Source: Verrucomicrobiales bacterium
GTDB taxonomy: Bacteria; Verrucomicrobiota; Verrucomicrobiia; Limisphaerales; Palsa-1400
NCBI GenBank assembly: GCA_028293405.1
Contig: JAQGOW010000128.1
Location: 1 to 7,443 of the forward strand
Length of the DNA stretch: 7,443 nucleotides
Reading direction: 5' to 3'
Position numbers and translations under genes: made by a program. The notes under the pieces were generated by a model. That model saw only the letters and a list, made by a program, of their open reading frames with translations, searched no databases and was not told the DNA's origin. Below are positions 7,062 to 7,443 of the stretch, piece by piece; the first letter of the stretch is position 1; each line of letters opens with the position of its first letter.

Positions 7062-7443
7062 TTAAAATGTCCTTTCTTGAACGGTGATGATGTCCCCCGG
7101 CAAAATCGGGAAGCTCGATGTTTTGCTGTCGTTGATGATTTTTTTGGCGTTTACCCGGATGATGGTGGTCTTGCCATTGACCACGCGGCGTACAGTTACG
7201 TCAGAAGTGTTTGCCAGCCGCGTGAATCCGCCGGCCAGTCCAATGGCTTCGAGAAACTCCACCGAACCGTGTTCCTTTAAGTTATAGTCGCCGGCGTGCT
7301 GGACTTGTCCCAGAACCGTCACGTGTCGGTCTGTGAAACTCAAAACCGTGACGCTAATCTGCGGGTTGACGAGAAAGCGTGCGTCGAGCGGCTTGTAAAT
7401 CGCCTGGGTCGCCTGTTCGAGGGTCAGACCACCTACCTTTATC
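7062..7443 (-). CDS. Wza-like polysaccharide export protein (SLBB domain), N-terminal part beyond the right edge
   Basis: The frame is open to the window edge, so only the last 126 residues are seen. They begin IKVGGLTLEQATQAIYKPL, the end of a Poly_export (PES) domain, continue through FLVNPQISVTVLSF, and enter an SLBB domain with VTVLGQVQHAGDYNLKE and FLEAIGLAGGFTRLAN. The C-terminus is ILPGDIITVQERTF, a common ending for this family. Proteins of this kind form or line the outer-membrane channel for capsule or exopolysaccharide export and work with the Wzz/BY-kinase, encoded immediately downstream here. The protein ends soon after a single visible SLBB repeat, which resembles the shorter export proteins rather than full-length Wza with its C-terminal helix. 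A TTG at 7341-7343 lies inside the domain and is not a credible start. Confidence 0.9.
   Translation of the reverse strand, partial: IKVGGLTLEQATQAIYKPLDARFLVNPQISVTVLSFTDRHVTVLGQVQHAGDYNLKEHGSVEFLEAIGLAGGFTRLANTSDVTVRRVVNGKTTIIRVNAKKIINDSKTSSFPILPGDIITVQERTF

Noticed and set aside
1..7443. CRISPR array, tRNA or rRNA gene, toxin-antitoxin or defence island
   Set aside because: I found no regularly spaced repeat set, cloverleaf-like segment or small paired genes; the only repeats are those at 941-1118.

Overview
The window looks like a chromosomal segment from an environmental Gram-negative bacterium of moderate to slightly high GC. The right-hand genes belong to an outer-membrane polysaccharide export pathway, which implies two membranes. 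The sensor-kinase style and the short GC-rich repeats near position 1050 fit Verrucomicrobiota (Pedosphaera/Limisphaera-like). That placement is an impression from pattern memory, not a demonstrated one.

Layout from left to right. Positions 1-990 hold one end of an IS481-family insertion sequence. Its transposase reads leftwards off the window edge, and its terminus carries a tandem pair of near-identical 22-bp repeats. Positions 990-1118 are a short GC-rich repeat patch. A single-domain CheY/Rcp1-like response regulator reads leftwards (1115-1540). A 161-bp divergent intergenic region follows, containing a perfect GGCAAT/ATTGCC palindrome. A soluble GAF-PAS-PAS histidine kinase (1702-4065) then reads rightwards, followed 115 bp later by a NarL/LuxR-type response regulator (4181-4888). 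Convergent to it, with only a 29-bp gap, is a leftward polysaccharide operon: a Wza-like export protein (truncated by the right edge, ending at 7062), then a Wzz/BY-kinase fusion (4918-7056).

Inferred working model: the cytoplasmic kinase senses a signal through its GAF and PAS domains. It could phosphorylate the receiver-only regulator, the DNA-binding NarL-type regulator, or both, giving a branched two-component circuit. The adjacent exopolysaccharide operon is a plausible target, but no regulator site was identified there. The autokinase and export protein would control chain length and secretion of an exopolysaccharide or capsule.

I see no CRISPR array, tRNA, rRNA, toxin-antitoxin or anti-phage gene set, and no clear sign of a wholly new system. 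The more interesting points are the repeat patch that supplies a stop codon, the doubled IS terminus, the operator-like palindrome and the one-kinase/two-regulator arrangement.
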